A stretch of 64,000 nucleotides of DNA from Phaseolus vulgaris (GCF_000499845.2 NC_023754.2:11294963-11358962), one strand, 5' to 3'. Numbered from the stretch's first letter, positions 46,658 through 58,720 are shown. Numbers and translations are program-made. The notes: generated by a model not told the origin, from the letters alone.

Positions 46658-47740
46658 ATGGCTGGAAAACTATCTTTTGAGGAAGGTGCTTCAATCTAGA
46701 AACCACCTTTATTCAGTGGATTGAATTATAAGTTTTGGGAAGCAAGAATGAAAATCTTCATTGAATCTATTAATAAAAGAATTTGGGATTCAATTGAGAA
46801 TGGTCTTTACATTCCAAAGTTCAAAAAGGATAATTCTTTCATTGCAAAACCTTTGTCCAAATGGACAAATGATGAATGTAAGATGGCCCAGCTTGATCGG
46901 TCTGCTCAAAACATTATAGCTTCTGCACTAGATACTAATGAATTTTTCAGAATATCAAAGTGCAAAACTGCTAAGGAAATGTGGGAGACACTCAAGGCTG
47001 CTCATGAACCAAAGGAAGCAATGACAAATAGTCAAGCAAGAAGGAAAAGAAGGCAAAATAAGAAAAGCCTAAATCTTTGCTTCATGGCCAGAAGGGAGGA
47101 TGACTCAAGTAGTGTAAGTTCATCAAACTCTGAAAATTATGGTCAATTGCTTCAAGCCTTTCAAGAAACGCATGAAGAAGCCAACCGATTGGCTCTCTTG
47201 AACAATCGGTTAAAAGAAAAGAATAGCTGGCTTGAAAACAGAGTAAAGACACTGGAAGAGGATTTAGAACATTCAAAAACAGATTTTGAAAATCTGGAAA
47301 TCATTTACAAAAACTCCTCTTGCAAGTGTGATACTCTAGTTTGTGAAAATTGCGAAAATCTTGAAAAGAAGGTCCACTATCTTGTTAAAACAGTGGATAA
47401 GCTTTCTAAAGGCCAATCCAACTTTGAGAGTGTTCTAGCATCTCAAAACTGTGTTTTTGGAAAATCTGGATTAGGTTTTAATCCACAAAACAAACAAGAT
47501 AGATTTTCAAAATCATTTTCGAAAATGCCAGAAAAACAATCGATTGGACCATCGAAACAACCGATTGTTACATGCTTCTATTGCATGAAAAGAGGTCATT
47601 CTATGAGGTTCTGTAAAATCAGAAAACATGTTGTTCCTAAAGGGCTTATGAAGTGGATTCCTAAGGGAAATAAAGCTTTAATTGATAAGTATAAACCAGA
47701 TGGACCCACATTCATAAGGGGACCAAATCTTTGTACTTGA
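46658..47740 (+). pseudogene. gag of element D
   Basis: It starts MAGKLSFEEGAS at 46658 and meets an in-frame TAG at 46697-46699; the frame then stays open to 47740. It has the UBN2-type start (SKWTNDECKMAQLD, TAKEMWETLKAAHE), but the segment that follows in element B is missing (HE joins PKEAMTNSQARR). A coiled coil with NRLALLNNRLKEK, and a knuckle FYCMKRGHSMRFC, end the protein. Initiation at Met 46721 could avoid the stop. Confidence 0.85.
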
Positions 47741-47761
47741 AAATCTCTTTTGTAGGAAATC

Positions 47762-50700
47762 TTGGAGGAGAGCAAGCAACTATGGTACTTGGATAGTGGA
47801 TGCTCCAAGCATATGACAGGGGACAAATCAAAGTTCCTGAGTATCTCCTTTAAGCAAGAGGGTCATGTCACCTATGGAGACAACAACAAAGGAAGAATCC
47901 TTGGGAGAGGATCCATAGGAGATGAGAACATCTTGGTAATCCATGATGTGCTTTTTGTTGAAGGCCTAAAGCATAATCTGGTGAGCATTAGCCAACTTTG
48001 TGACAAGGGATATCAAGTGATGTTCAAGTCAAACACATGTGAAATCTGTCTACCCAACATCAGTCACCTCAAAGTCTTTGGCTGCAGCTGTTTCGTTCTC
48101 AACAATGGAAAGGAAAGCTTGGGAAAGTTTGATGAGAAAGCGGACCTTGGTATCTTCATTGGTTATTCACTCACAAGTCATGCATATAGAGTCTACAACA
48201 AGAGGTTGATGACTGTAGAAGAATCAGTTCACGTTGTCTTTGATGAGGTAGATCGCAGAATCAATCAAATCCCAAAGACCAGTGCTGAAGAAGATGAACA
48301 GAGCATCAGTTTGGAGAAGCTGGAAATCTGTGCAGAAAAACAACCGGTTGATTCGCAGAAACAACCGATTGAAATTCTGCAACAGAGTGAGCTGCCCAAG
48401 GAGTGGAGGATTCCTAGGGATCTGTCGGTGGAAAACATCATAGGGCAGATAAAGGAAGGTGTCTCCACACGTAGCTCCATCTCAAACTTCTGCAGGCACA
48501 CAGCTTTTGTCTCTTAAATTGAACCAAAGTCAATTGAGGAAGCTCTCAAGGATGAGAAGTGGGTTGAAGCTATGCATGAAGAGCTAAATCAGTTTGAAAG
48601 GAATGAGGTATGGTTTCTTGTCCCTAAAACTAATGAAATGAATATTATTGGTTCGAAATGGGTTTTTAGGAACAAGCTAGATGAGGATGGTGTGATCACG
48701 AGGAACAAGGCAAGGCTAGTTGCAAAAGGTTACAATCAAGAAGAGGGCATAGATTATGGTGAAACCTTTGCTCCTGTTGCTAGATTGAAGGTTGTGAGGC
48801 TGCTGCTGGCTTTTGCGTGTATGAGTGGTTTTAAACTCTTCCAAATGGATGTCAAGAATGCCTTCTTGAATGGCTACATCAATGAGGAAGTCTATGTAGA
48901 TCAACCACCGGGATTTGAACATCACAAGTATCCCAACCATGTCTTCAAGTTTAAGAAAGCTTTGTATGGTCTGAAACAAGCTCCAAGGCAGTGGTATGAG
49001 AGGCTTAGCAACTTTCTGCTATCTCATGGATATGAAAGAGGAATGGTAGACAAGACTCTCTTCATCAAGAAGTCAAATGCAGAAATAATTCTTGTGCAAA
49101 TCTATGTTGATGATATCATCTTTGGTGCTACATAAGATAGATTGTGTGAAGAATTTGTAGCTGCAATGAAAGGTGAGTTTGAAATGTCTATGATGGGAGA
49201 ACTATCTTTCTTTCTTGGATTGCAGGTTAAGCAAACTAAGGATGGGATCTTCTTGAGTCAATCAAAGTATTGCAAAGAAATTCTCAAGAAATTCGAAATG
49301 GAGAATTGCAAAGAAGTAAGCACTCCAATGCCATCAAGCTGTTACATGGATGTTGATGCTGCTGGAAAGAGAGTAGATCAAACAAAATACAGAGGATTGA
49401 TTGGATCTTTGCTATATTGATGGAAACCAAGTAGAGGACGCCCAAGCCCATGAAGCCCAAGCCCAACAAGGGGCCCAAGCCGAACGAATCACTAGGAGCA
49501 TGGCAAGAGCTTTGGGACAAGAGTATCAAAAGATGACTCTTCTTATTTCTATTGTATAGAGTAGGGGTGCGGATATTAAATAAATAGGTGTGAATGTATT
49601 AGAGAGAGTTAGGGGGGTGTAGGTGTCATATAGGAGGTGCCAAAACTAGGAAGGAAGTCACACCTTCCTCATGCTCTAGTTGGCGCCATTTTAGTGTCAT
49701 TTAGAAGGGAATTTGAATTTGATTTAGCTTCTCATTTCAGCACCTCTTAGGCTATAAATAAGGTGCTTGCCTTTGTAATTTTCAGAATTGGAAATTAGAT
49801 GTAGAGAAACTATACTCAAGTTTAGAGAGAAATTGTGAGTTTTGTTGTCTCCTTCTTCCTTTGCCTTATCTTGTGTGCCAATGGAGAGCTTCAAGTGGCG
49901 GCAACCTTTCACTTATCTTGGAACAAGACTCCAAGTGGCGTGATGCAGTTCCAAATTCTCAAATCCAGCAAGCTTCATCCAATAAGTGTTCATTCTTTCA
50001 TCTCTTGCAATTTCAATCGGTAGTTTGATTTGTTTTAGTGATCTTCATCCTTTCCACCGTTTGGTTTTGTGTTTCTTAGCTTGTTCTTCAATTTCTGTTC
50101 GGTTCTTGTGTTTTCTGTATTCAATTGCGTTTTATATCTTGTTCCATGGTTGTGAACAAGGAAATAACACTCTTAATGAGTTTGGATCATCATTTTGGAA
50201 GGCTATGACTCCATTGATGACTCCTTAAGCTTCCTTGATTCCATTTCTGTTTTCAGCTTGTTGTTTTGTGGTCTTAATTTCGTTTCCTTTGTTTTAAGCA
50301 CTCTTTGATCCTTAAATTGTTGTTATCCTTCTCCTATAATGTTGTTTTCAAGAGTTTTAAAGTGTCTATGTTTAATTCAACTCATATCATATATCTAACA
50401 GCTAGTAGGTCGGACATCATGTTTGCAGTGTGTCTATGTGCAAGATATCAAGCAAATCCTAAAGAGTCACATTTCAAAGCTGCAAAAAGAATTCTGAAAT
50501 ATCTCAAAGGAACATCATCTGTAGGATTATGGTATCCTTCTCATTCTCCAATACATTTAATTGGTTATTCAGATTCTGACTTTGCAGGTTGTAAGCTAGA
50601 TAGAAAGAGCACAAGTGGCACTTGTCACCTTCTTGGCTCAAGCCTAATCTCATGGCATAGCAAGACGCAAGCATGTGTTGCTCTCTCTACTGCTGAGGCT

Positions 50701-51033
50701 GAATATATAGCTGCTGGTAGCTGTTGTGCACAGATTCTATGGCTCAAACAACAACTTGCAGATTTTGGTTTACAAATAAGCAAGGTTCCTTTGATGTGTG
50801 ATAACACAAGTGCCATCAATCTTACCAAAAATCAGATTCAACACTCGAGGACCAAACATATTGAGATAAGGTATCATTTCATCAGGGATCATGTACAAAA
50901 TGGGAACTGTGAAGTGAAGTTTGTGGAGACCAAACTGCAGTTAGCTGACATCTTCACAAAACCTTTACCAAAAGAGAGGTTTTTCTTCTTAAGAAATGAG
51001 TTAGGTATCCTTGATCCTAATAATCTCTCCTAA
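47762..51033 (+). pseudogene. pol of element D, integrase core missing, split by a solo LTR
   Basis: 47762-48517 reads protease (WYLDSGCSKHMTGD) up to EICLPN and then switches in frame to ISHLKVFGCSCFVLNNGKES, the integrase C-terminal part; the pre-integrase and catalytic core are absent. A stop after TAFVS is followed by RT, 48541-49417 (NKARLVAKGYNQEEGIDYGE, FAPVARLK, QMDVKNAFLNG, QIYVDDIIFGAT, one stop just after). The frame is interrupted at GSLLY by a solo LTR and resumes at 50395 with LTASRSDIMF and RNase H to LGILDPNNLS at 51033. Without integrase it could not insert on its own. Confidence 0.9.
49418..50389 (+). mobile_element. Solo LTR of a 1 kb LTR family, copy 2
   Basis: 972 bp, begins TGATGGAAACCAAG, ends CTCATATCA, with the duplication TATAT at 49413-49417 and 50390-50394; its removal restores the pol frame GSLLYLTAS. 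TATAAATA at 49753-49760 follows AGCACCTCTTAGGC-type sequence as in copy 1. AAGTGGCGGCAAC and AAGTGGCGTG follow about 140-190 bases downstream. Confidence 0.92.
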
Positions 51034-51360
51034 ATTTGTTTTTGATACATGCAAAAGTCTATTTGTGAAGACAAATAGGGGGAGAATTAATTGGTTCTTG
51101 TATATCTTTGTCTGATACTGTATAAAATGTTAAAATCTCTGATATGAAAGTGTTTTCTGCTGCTGCTGATAGAAACAACCGATTGTTTCGTGTAAACAAC
51201 CGATTGTTTATCATGTTTTATGCTTTGAATGAGTAATAAACTGACTTGCTGCTGTAAGAATCTTTGGACAGTATAAATGCTATTTTTGCAGGAACTGCTT
51301 CAGATATAATCAGATCAAACACAAGCACCAGGGATTTGTCTTCATCAAATAGAGGGAGAT
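51034..51360 (+). other. 3' leader and purine tract of element D
   Basis: Untranslated stretch between pol and the 3' LTR. It has one palindrome pair AAACAACCGATTGTTT at 51173 and 51194, two AAATAG-GGGAGA purine tracts (about 51074 and 51347-51360), and no ORF. Confidence 0.7.
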
Positions 51361-52511
51361 TGTTAAACCAAGTGGTGTTCAAGTTTTGAAGAATCCAAAT
51401 CCTTTGAAGGATGTTGAAGCCAATGCTATGCTTGATGTTGCTGTGCTGGTTTAGCTTAGTTCTCGGGTAGTTTGGATGTTGTAATCCACCCTTTGATTAA
51501 ATCTAAAGCATTAGCATTCTCAATCTTTGTGAAAGGAAAATATTTTCAAACTAAGTTAAAACAACCGATTGTTTTATCGAAACAACCGATTGTTTATACT
51601 TAGGTGTTTTGAGAAAAAGATTGAAAACTGTTTTTAAAATGGTTTAACTGTTAAGTACCAAAACAACCGATTGATTTGAGGAAACAACCGATTATTTGTT
51701 TTGGGACCATAACAGAAAAACTGTTTTCTGTTTGACTGAGCTTTAAATGATTTAACTGCTTATGCTCTAGTCATTAAATGTTTTGACCAATCTTTTAATG
51801 CAATTTAAGAGTTTGTTAAGATTTGATAACAAACTACATCTCTGAATATTTTCAGAAAAGCAGATATGAGATTTAAGAATCTTTGACAAGTTTTTCTTAA
51901 GAGTTTTTGAGTTTTTCAAAGAGCTGAGATTGCTAAGAGTTTGTGATTGATCAAAGTGTATGGAATAGGATTCTGCTTGTATTGATTTCAGATTATCTTC
52001 TGTAACAAGTGTAATCCTTGTACTCTGTTGAACAAGTATTCGTTTCTGTGTTTTGCTGAGATTGGCTGTGTGTTCTTGAGGGGATCAAGATCAACAATCT
52101 TAGTGTTGGTGTGTTGACCAAGGAGAGTGTGTTTCTTAAGGTGTTCAAGGTCATTCTCTTGGTTGTTGTGTAAGTGATCAAGGTGTGATTGCTTAGTGGA
52201 TTTCCTCAGGGTTCTGAGAAGACTGGATGTAGCTCTGGGGTTGGAGTGAACCAGTATAAACAACTGTGTACAATTTCTCTATCCCTATCTCTTTAAATTC
52301 AGTTTTGTCAATTGATAACTGGTATAAACAACCGATTGTTTCGGTAAAACAACCGATTGTTTTTCCAGTATTGTGTTTTTGCTTTATGTTTTGAAAAATT
52401 GAATTCTTAATCAAGGTTTTCTTGAAGTATTTTTCATTCTAAGCTTAAAAGTTTGCGAAAATCTTTCTTAAACAATTCACTCCCTCTCGTTTAAGGCCAT
52501 ATATTCTACCA
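51361..52511 (+). repeat. 3' LTR of element D
   Basis: It begins TGTTAAACCAAG and is near-identical to the 5' LTR, with three palindrome pairs in the same places. It ends TTCTACCA, followed by the AAAAA duplication. Confidence 0.92.
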
Positions 52512-52653
52512 AAAAAAACCTAAGTTTATTACAACTAATGAACCTAACAAAGTCAACATAAAATAGTGGTGCTTAAAAAACCCATAAATTTGGATATGCT
52601 ATATTATTAAACTAATTCAATCCATTACAGGGACAAGTAATTTATATTGAAAC

Positions 52654-53357
52654 GATTATCGTCGGTTAACTTTTTTGTCGATTGACTTGAGTGGAAAGCT
52701 CTGCTTCTAACCTATCTCCTATAAATCATGTTCTGCGTCTTCTCGTTGTACTGGAACGTGACTCTGTTATGTTAAAACAGAGAGGGCTTCACCTGTTGAT
52801 GACACTCTGGCGATCAAGACAATGAGAGCTTACGAAAATATATAAGTATTTAGTTTCAGTCTAGTATTCGGAAACAACGTACATTTATCTGGGGTCCCAA
52901 GCCCCTTTTATAGCTTACTCGTTTAACAACTTTCACTCATGAGAATCTAATCTCAACTAAAAGAATAGGTAATAGAAAAACATATTGTTCATGGGCACCT
53001 TCACTCACGGTGCTACAACAAAAAGTAATCTTATGCACCTTTGTTCTCGGGTGCTTTCTACTTATTAACAACTTTATCTTTTCAATTATCAGCTTTATGC
53101 ATATGTCTATTTAGTTAACAACTACAAATATATTGATGTGTACACTTATCTATTAACACACTAACACGCACACACATATATATATAACAACCTCTTGTTA
53201 ATATATGATACAACTCATTATTTTAATTATTCTTCATCGGGTTTACCAATATAACTAGGTCAAACTCATGACCTACCCTTTGAGCTCAACAGCTAAGCTG
53301 ACCTACCCACATGCCTAGACCGAGGTCTCGAGATTCCGAGCACTCCTACCCGGTACA
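52654..53357 (-). repeat. 3' LTR of element E
   Basis: 704 bp, homologous to 58781-59467. On the minus strand it begins TGTACCGGGTAGGAGTGC, immediately after the purine tract GCCTGGGGGCTTG (complement at 53358-53371). Confidence 0.88.
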
Positions 53358-53943
53358 CAAGCCCCCAGGCTCAAGTTGAGCTTGGCTAAGCAAAGAGGCT
53401 TTCGAGTGCTTTGGCAGCTGACCTAACGATTTCTCAGTGGGTAGGTGTGGCGTGGTGCACGAAGCGTTTCTGAGGTGACGTCTCACCATACTCAATCCAA
53501 AGCGTACACGTGGCATCCTTATCAACGGTGGGAAAGTGTTACCACTTGGCATTCCCAACATTCGAAAGCTTATTCTCATTTTACTGTTTCATTTCCCCAA
53601 AACCTCTAAAACCCTCTCCTCCTGTCTTCTCCCTTACACAATCTTTCATTTTTCAGAAAACTCCTCGCACTCTCAAAACTTCTTCCTAGAGCTTTCCTTT
53701 TCCTTTTGCACCATCAAGATCTTCTACAACAAAGGAACTTCTTTCTCTTACCCACTTACCACAACAGGTATTTCCTCTTTACCATTCTCCATCATCGAGC
53801 ATTCAACTTGTCGATTATACTACTTGTTGATTGCATTGTAGGGACTTAGAACATGCCCTCATTTTACTATGAATTTGCTCCTACTGCTTGGTCTGAAAAA
53901 TGTTTGCATTTATTTTGCGTTTATGTTTTAGATATAATCTACA

Positions 53944-55164
53944 ATGGATTACAAAGCCTTGTATCCCTGAGCACCCCAAAACCTTTTAGATGAAACCTCC
54001 TATTACACCTCGCATGAACTTATCGTAACCTTAAGAAAGAGCGATTGTCGTTTTGGTAAAGAGGATGATAGGTTGAACATAGTTCCATGTAGGGAGGATG
54101 AGACAATATGTTGTGATGAGTCATCGGACCCAAAGGGCCCATTTTGTTTCTTTTACGCAACTGTTTTCAAGAAAGTTCTTTTGCGCCTCCCTCTAACCAT
54201 TTTCGAAAAAGAGCTGTTGACTGAGTTGAATGTGACTCTTGCCCAACTACACCCAAATAGTTGGGCATTTATTCGTGCCTTCTCCATTCTTTGCTCCCAA
54301 CTTGGCATTTTGCCTACTGTTGGAAGTTTTTATCTACTTTTCAGAGGCCAAACACTTGGGCCGCCAATTGTGGGTGTCTTTCAATGGTGTATCTGAAAGA
54401 GCTTTGCTCACCCTCTTCCAGTCTTCATACAAAAACTTTAAAAGTAAATTTCTAAAATTTTGATGTAACTAAAGGAATGTAACCCTTGTGGACGGGTTCC
54501 CTTTATATTGGACCAAAGAGCCACGATTCCAGGGTGTTCGGTGCCTGGAAGACCTGCCCCCATCAGATCAAGAGGTCTGCAAGTTTCTGTCGAGCCTGAA
54601 GGTTGTCTTTGACACAACCTTCCTTCTAAGCAATGAGTTCACTCCTGGTGCTCTAAGCAAAGAGAAGGAAAGGCTTATGGCTCACGACGAAAACCACTTG
54701 GTTCGTGAAGCCATAAGACAATTTGGCCAAGCCCTTGCCACAAGCTGCTTGGCTGCTACCAAAATGCTAAAGCTACATCGCAGAGGACTTGAAGGCCCAG
54801 GAGATATCTGAGCTCCACAAAAAGATGGAACTCCTGCAAAGTCAGCTCTAGCATACCAAAAATTTGCAACAAGAAGCTGAGCGACACTTGGTTGAGAAGA
54901 CTAAGGAGGCTACAAACCAAGCCCAAGAGGCTGCTGCAGAAAGGAGCAGAATCTTGGATGAGGTCGATCAACTCAAAGGAGAGTTGGCTCGAAGATGAAG
55001 AACTTGCCAAAGAAACTGAAGCCTGCAAGCAAGACGTCGCCCAAGCCTACCTTGTAGGATTTGAGGCGACCATCGAACAAGCATCAGGACTCTACCCTGA
55101 CATTGACTATTCCCAACTCGTCCTGGGTAAAACCGTGGTTGATGGTCAATTAAAGGATGAGTAG
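53944..55164 (+). pseudogene. Antisense ORF of element E (putative gypsy-type transposon protein)
   Basis: Plus-strand frame opposite to gag-pol. From ATG 53944 it reads through a stop (YP-stop), then 54073-54396 with FFYATVFKKVLLRLPLTIFE and LHPNSWAFIRAFSILCSQLG, a frameshift near 54325, EAKHLGRQLWVSFNGVSERA, two stops near 54460-54475, then FPLYWTKEPRFQG, a C-terminal coiled coil (LDEVDQLKGELARR) and an end at 55164. This resembles the domain called putative gypsy type transposon. A leader with a likely small intron (about 53767 to 53839) precedes it. It is broken now, but its ancestor clearly coded protein. Confidence 0.75.
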
Positions 55165-55739
55165 TCTGTTTGAAAATCTTTTAATATTTTTGAACAATGC
55201 AACACTTTATATTTATCAACGCCTTTACTTTCTATCCCTTAATTACCTTGTCATGTATAGATGGCAACTTTGCGAATGCATGCCATAATATACTTCGACT
55301 AGCTTAAGCCAGTGCATACCTTGTTATTTAACTTAGTAAACTTCGACTAGCCTATAACAACTATTGTTTACATATCAATTTAACACTTAGGCTAACTTTC
55401 TGAGCTTGAAATAATAAAAATAACAAGAACTCAATGCACAAAGTGAGCATGAGAAATCACGAGGTTCTCAAAGACCTAACAGTTTGATGAACTAAATCCC
55501 ATAGCCGCAACGAGCCAATGCTCATTCTCAACGTACATAGATGTATTTCATAGATTTTGGCATGGATCACCTACCTTGACCTTGCCAAGCATTGCTTTGC
55601 ATAACGCATACTCAAATAGTTGCACCTTTCTAAGCTTGGTCGTCTCATCCTTTCCTTGAGCCAAACAACTTTAGTCATAGCAAATCAAATTGCAAAGTGC
55701 CTGAACTCGGGTGGTCATACTTGACACCGGGCTAGGTTG
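55165..55739. other. Spacer of element E
   Basis: No ORF on either strand that I can support. It lies between the antisense ORF and the tandem array and contains repeated CTTCGACTAGC words at about 55292 and 55348. Confidence 0.45.
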
Positions 55740-56299
55740 TCTTACCTGCCAATAGATAATCAATTTACACACAGGGCGCCTACTCGGATAATCTTACCGA
55801 GACAGGTCGTCTTACCTGACAATGGATAATTAATCTACATACAGGGCGCCTACTCAGATAATCTTACCGAGACAGATCGTCTTACTTGACAACAGATAAT
55901 CAATTTACACACAGGGTACCAAATCGGATAATCTTATCGAGACAGGTCGTCTTACCTAACAATGGGTAACCAATTTACACACAGGGCGCCTACTCGGAGA
56001 ATCTTACCGAGATAGGTCGTCTTACCTGACAATAGATAATCAATTTACACACAGAGCGCCTACTCGGATAATCTTACTAAGACAAGTTGTCTTACTTGAC
56101 AATGGGTAATCAATTTATACACAGGGCGCTTACTCGGAGAATCTTACCGAGACAGGTCATCTTACCTGACAATAGATAATCAATTTACGCACAGGGTGAC
56201 TACTCGGATAATGTTACCGAGACCAGTCGTCTTACCTGACAACAGATAATCAATTTACACACAGGGCGCCTACTCAAATAATCTTACCGATATAAGTTG
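55740..56299. repeat. 70 bp tandem repeat, eight units, inside element E
   Basis: Each unit begins TCTTACCTGACAATAGATAA and contains CACACAGGGCGCCTACTCGG and AATCTTACCGAGACAGGTCG. Eight units of 70 bp fill 560 bp without gaps, and a ninth starts at 56300. Units differ by a few substitutions each. It sits between the integrase tail and the antisense ORF, a place where tandem arrays are known in Tat/Ogre elements. Confidence 0.9.
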
Positions 56300-56483
56300 T
56301 CTTACCATGTACTAACTCTAAACAAATAAACAAAACCAATGCATCATCTTTCAAGAACAAACATATCATTAGATGTCATCGTTAAAAAACCCCTTTAAGG
56401 AAAAAAGAGCATCACATTAATCATCACATTGCTCATAAAGAAAAAACATTAAAACAAAATGTTTTAATTGAAATAAAACTTGA

Positions 56484-56800
56484 GGTTTGCCGCGTTCCAC
56501 ATTCGAGGAATGACTTCCCCCTCTAGGGTTTCTAACTTGTATGCTCCACTCCCGAGCACCTCGACTACGCGAAACGGGTCAGTCCATTTCGGAGTTAACT
56601 TGTGTTCTAACTAGTAAGGATGGACCTTTCACATTACCAATTCGACAACCTTGAACTGCCGAGGTCTTGTCTTAGTCTTTTGCCTTAACTTCCACCCTTC
56701 TCTTTAAGGTCTCCGAGTTAATGCGGGCATAAATTTCTTCCCTTTATTTGCCTTTCCTGAACCTCTCCAATAGGTCCAGGTCGCCTCTCATTGACGACTT
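56484..56800 (-). pseudogene. Integrase C-terminal fragment of element E
   Basis: Minus strand: KLRQKTKTRPRQFKVVELVM, one stop, then KLTPKWTDPFRVVEVLGSGA and GEVIPRMWNAANLK. This is the SH3-like tail of gypsy integrase. It follows the protease almost directly, so several kb of pol have been deleted. Confidence 0.8.
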
Positions 56801-56813
56801 CTGCCTCCGCAAT

Positions 56814-57390
56814 CTATTTTGGCTCCCTTGCTTGAACAGTGATTACGTAAGTTCTCATATTCTTCAGGCTACTCTGGTAGCACTTTCGCGCCATCTTCTT
56901 GTCAGACTTTATGGTAATAACTCCTCCCTCATAAGAGGGTAACTTCATCTTCATATGGGTCGTTGAGGCCATCGTACCCAACCTGTTTAGGGAAGGTCTT
57001 CCTAAAAGCAAGTTATAAGCTAAAGATGTGTTAACCACAATGTACCTTACAATAATTATCTAGGCCGCGGTGCCATTAGAAAAAGTGATCCTCAACTCAA
57101 TGTACCCCTGCACTTCCACTTGATCTCCCGCGAAGCCGACCAAGCACCCATTGTGCGGCCTCAGTTAGTTGGGAAATAACTGCAAACTGGTGAACGTTGA
57201 CCAGAACATCACATCTGTTGAGCTCCCCCGGTCAATGAGAACTTTGTGTTCCTTCCTTCCCATGGTGACAACAGATATCACCACCGGATCATCCTCGTGC
57301 GGAACCACGTCTTCCAAGTCAGAGCTTATGAAGCAGAGATCGGGCTCTAGTGGATGGTCAGATCTGCTCGCCTCCAGGAACATCACTGCT
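56814..57390 (-). pseudogene. Aspartic protease of element E
   Basis: Minus strand 57386-57165 contains VISVVTMGRKEHKVLIDRGS followed by STDVMFWSTF, the gypsy protease active region in which the usual D-x-G-S-S is preserved as DRGSS. After a break the frame 57038-56814 gives SLAYNLLLGRPSLNRLGTMA, the protease C-terminal flap region of Tat/Athila-type pol. It lies downstream of gag in the element's direction. Confidence 0.78.
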
Positions 57391-57733
57391 TACGATTGGA
57401 CGCAAAGTTCCCTCCTCTAGAAAATCCTCCCGAGATGGTGTTCAACTATCCATGGATTGGTATCTCATGCATTTGGTCCCTGAGGGAAACTTCTCCCTTT
57501 GGCTCTTCCCGATCAGCCTCAAGGTACTCCTTCAAGAACCCTTCCTTCACCAAGTTTGTCAGTTGGTGACCCAGAGCTATGCATCACTCGACGTTGTTCC
57601 CAAACCCCTCGTGGAACTCACACCAGACGTCCTTTCGTGGTCACAGATTCCTGTTAGTCTTATGAGGAAACTTCAGTTTGTCAGCTACCCATGGCATGCC
57701 TAGCAATACCTTGTAGGATACTCGGAACTTGGG

Positions 57734-58720
57734 TCAGAATATTGACTCCTCCCTGGCCTTTGAATTGGGCTCATTTCTCTTGGGTGCATATGGTGCGTAC
57801 CTCAAGTCCGCCTTCTTCTCGGTTGAGGTTTCGTTAACCCTCAAAGGTTGGGCTCGGATGCTCTCCTTAGGCCTAGGCTGCCTTGAAGACGAGTTGTCAT
57901 GCTTCGTGGACATAGCCTTCTCTGCATTGATATGGGCAACAACCCGTTGTCGTATCTCGGAGAATGTCTCCGCCGAATTTTTTATCAACGAATCGCTGAA
58001 CGGTCCTACCGCAATCCCTTGTTTAGGTAATCCTTCAACGACTCCCCCTCCCTTTGTCTCATGTTGAAGAGGTCATACAACATTGGAGGCTTGACCTGGT
58101 TGACAGAGAGCTGTTCTCTAAACAGTTTGGAGAACTGCTCAAAAGAGGTGATGTGGCCATCGGGAAGCCTACTTAACCAATGTAGGGTTGTACTTGTAAA
58201 TATGCTCATGAACATTTTGCACTGAATAGCATTTGTTCCTCCAGAAACAATCATCTGGGCATTGAATGTCGTGAGATGATTCTCAGGGTCTTCCACCCAT
58301 CTAAAAACAATCTTAAGCGTGATGTAGTGCGGTGGCACAAGCTCACCCATGATCGCTTGCGAAAATGGCTTGGGACGATCTCTCAAGGGCAAATCCAACT
58401 CGCTCCTTTGTAGAGCGTCGGTCATGCTGCTGTAGATTCCTGCGCAAGTCCTGATTAGTCTTGCACAATTCCTCATTAGCTGCCCGGGAAGCCTCTATCT
58501 CTGCCATCAGCTGATCCTGAAGAAGCACTAGCTCAGCTCGGGCTTCTACTTGTAGCCTCTCTTGCTCGGCTTTAGCTTCTTGCAGTATCCGTTCCTGCTC
58601 TTGTCTGTACTGCTCATTGGCTTCCTAGAGAGCCCTCATGGTCTTCATCAGTTGCAGTAAAGTGGAGGCGTCACTTCCTTTGGACCCCAATGGTCCACGT
58701 CTAGTGTTCCTCGTCACGTT
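57734..58720 (-). pseudogene. gag of element E
   Basis: Minus strand: an N-terminal coiled coil (QERLQVEARAELVLLQDQLM, EIEASRAANEELCKTNQDLR), a frameshift near 58400, and the retrotrans_gag domain (PFSQAIMGELVPPHYITLKI, VEDPENHLTTFNAQMIVSGG, LFNMRQREGESLKDYL), ending with a polar tail to 57734 after another shift near 58010. It would form the particle shell. Several frame breaks make it inactive. Confidence 0.85.

Larger units (their letters stand above)
45443..52511 (+). mobile_element. SIRE-like copia element D, youngest-looking, defective
   Basis: LTRs 45443-46598 and 51361-52511 are almost identical by eye, and AAAAA flanks both ends (45438-45442 and 52512-52516). It carries a primer site, gag, protease, RT and RNase H in copia order. 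The integrase core is deleted in frame, gag has an early stop and an internal deletion, and a 972 bp solo LTR interrupts pol. The last LTR bases read TTCTACCA instead of TTCTAACA. Confidence 0.92.

Noticed and set aside
55740..56299. CRISPR-like array
   Set aside because: The 70 bp units are contiguous without unique spacers and lie in a plant retrotransposon.
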